NCBI GenBank assembly: GCA_964017155.1
Contig: OZ024862.1
Location: 39,848,675 to 39,912,674 of the forward strand
Direction of reading: 5' to 3'
DNA length: 64,000 bases
Source of the DNA: Oasisia sp. SBJ-2009
Taxonomy: Eukaryota > Annelida > Polychaeta > Sabellida > Siboglinidae
Positions within the stretch are counted from its first letter, which is position 1, and every line of letters begins with the position of its first letter. This document shows positions 63,045 to 64,000 of this stretch, in pieces. The notes beneath the pieces were generated by a model that saw only the letters and a program-made list of their open reading frames with translations, had not been told where the DNA came from and ran no database searches. The position numbers were made by a program, and so were the translations under genes.

Positions 63045-64000
63045 GTATGTATTGGCAAAGCAGCAAAATCAAGTAACCTAATTATTAACTCGTCACGGCT
63101 GAGCCGGCTGAGTGAACGCCAAGCCCAAGGCCCCTCCCCCGCCTCTCACTTTCTTCATGTCATTTCTTTACATTCTATTGATCTACGACTATCACTAGCT
63201 CAGATGTCAGGAGACAATTATACACGATACATTACTGTTTTCACACTTGACAGTTATGTATTGGGGTGACAAAGTAAAGTTGAAACTAGTCTGTATTGCC
63301 TCATTATTGATGGTTATGCCATATCGAGGGTGTGATTCCACCTAATTTCCTAAAGAAAGTGTACTTTGAAGATCGCTCGAAAAGGTATGTATAGACTACA
63401 GACATAGTAGGTAGAAGGGGTGGGCGGGGGGTGAGGTTGTAGGACAGGGATACTAAGACAAAGAACGGATGAAATAGTACGTAGTGATTTCAATTAAAGG
63501 TAGGCAGCTAGCCTGGACTTGAAATATTTTGCTATTCATCCACCCGTCACACATTGTGGATGGGTTTTTTGTTCGTTGCCACCAAAAATAAGTGTATCAC
63601 TGTATAAGCAAAATTAAATGTAAGTTTAAAACATCCTTCATTTTCGCTATGATATCTGATGGCAAGTCTGGGCACACCATGTCATCTATCCACTTGTTTG
63701 CATAGATCTTTATTATCACCAAACTAAGCTAAGGTAAAATACTAAATTAACGTTATTCTTCACAAATACCAACATTCAACGATCTTTGTTTTCAATTTTC
63801 ATAACAGTTTTCAGCATCTGTAAACGTTATTTCAAGAGCAGATCTTAATGTGCATGCACATATGGTTAGTAATTAATATTTTGACGGTATGTACATGGAT
63901 ACACTTTTCTTTCAAGCAAATGTGACGCTGTTGAATCATTTCACATTTTGTAATAGAGAAGAGACTTACCTTTCAGGCTACTCTAGAACTACTGGTCAAA
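63045..64000. other. Right edge, no coding exon seen
   Basis: May be the first intron(s) of a gene starting near 62.9 kb. No domain, no RNA gene and no repeat family recognised. Confidence 0.4.

Overview
This is a eukaryotic, almost certainly metazoan, nuclear window: intron-rich genes with GT-AG junctions, AT-rich DNA full of (TA)n and (CA)n tracts, tRNA-derived SINEs, 5'-truncated LINEs and fold-back DNA transposons. The repeat mix suggests a marine invertebrate such as a mollusc or another lophotrochozoan. That placement is inference; no species is recognised. Three protein-coding genes can be read. (1) 997-3743 (+): four exons of a calmodulin-like EF-hand protein whose first exon is missing. 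(2) 8646-6390 (-): three exons of a UBE2V/Mms2-type ubiquitin E2 variant, lacking a short first exon. Genes 1 and 2 converge, with candidate poly(A) signals about 230 bp apart near 4378-4617. (3) 29803-58581 (+): a large gene I rebuilt from 30 coding exons whose phases all chain, giving 4,104 nt (1,367 codons plus stop). I do not recognise the family; it looks like a mostly helical scaffold with a Ser/Asp/Trp-rich acidic tail. A promoter-like CRE and YY1-type block lies at 29053-29079, and another promoter-like block near 62862 may start a further gene to the right. 9.6-26 kb is a transposon graveyard: three LINE copies (9.6, 12.9 and 22.8 kb), a SINE, near-identical 389-bp repeats, several large inverted repeats, and two copies of a THAP-domain-bearing, TTAA-flanked element (15959-16847 and 17414-20708). 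The second copy is split by a third TTAA element, a 2.4-kb fold-back (18249-20660); the first copy supplies the exact empty site. TTAA duplication plus a THAP domain points to the Kolobok superfamily (inference). The most unusual signal is in gene 3. At four exon-intron junctions the splice site, with a few to about 48 nt of the adjacent exon, has been amplified into a minisatellite: acceptors of exons 13, 23 and 26 and the donor of exon 27. At a fifth junction, exon 4, about 54 nt spanning the acceptor is copied in inverted orientation, so the splice site lies inside a predicted hairpin. In every tandem array, use of a decoy site leads to an in-frame stop within about one repeat unit.
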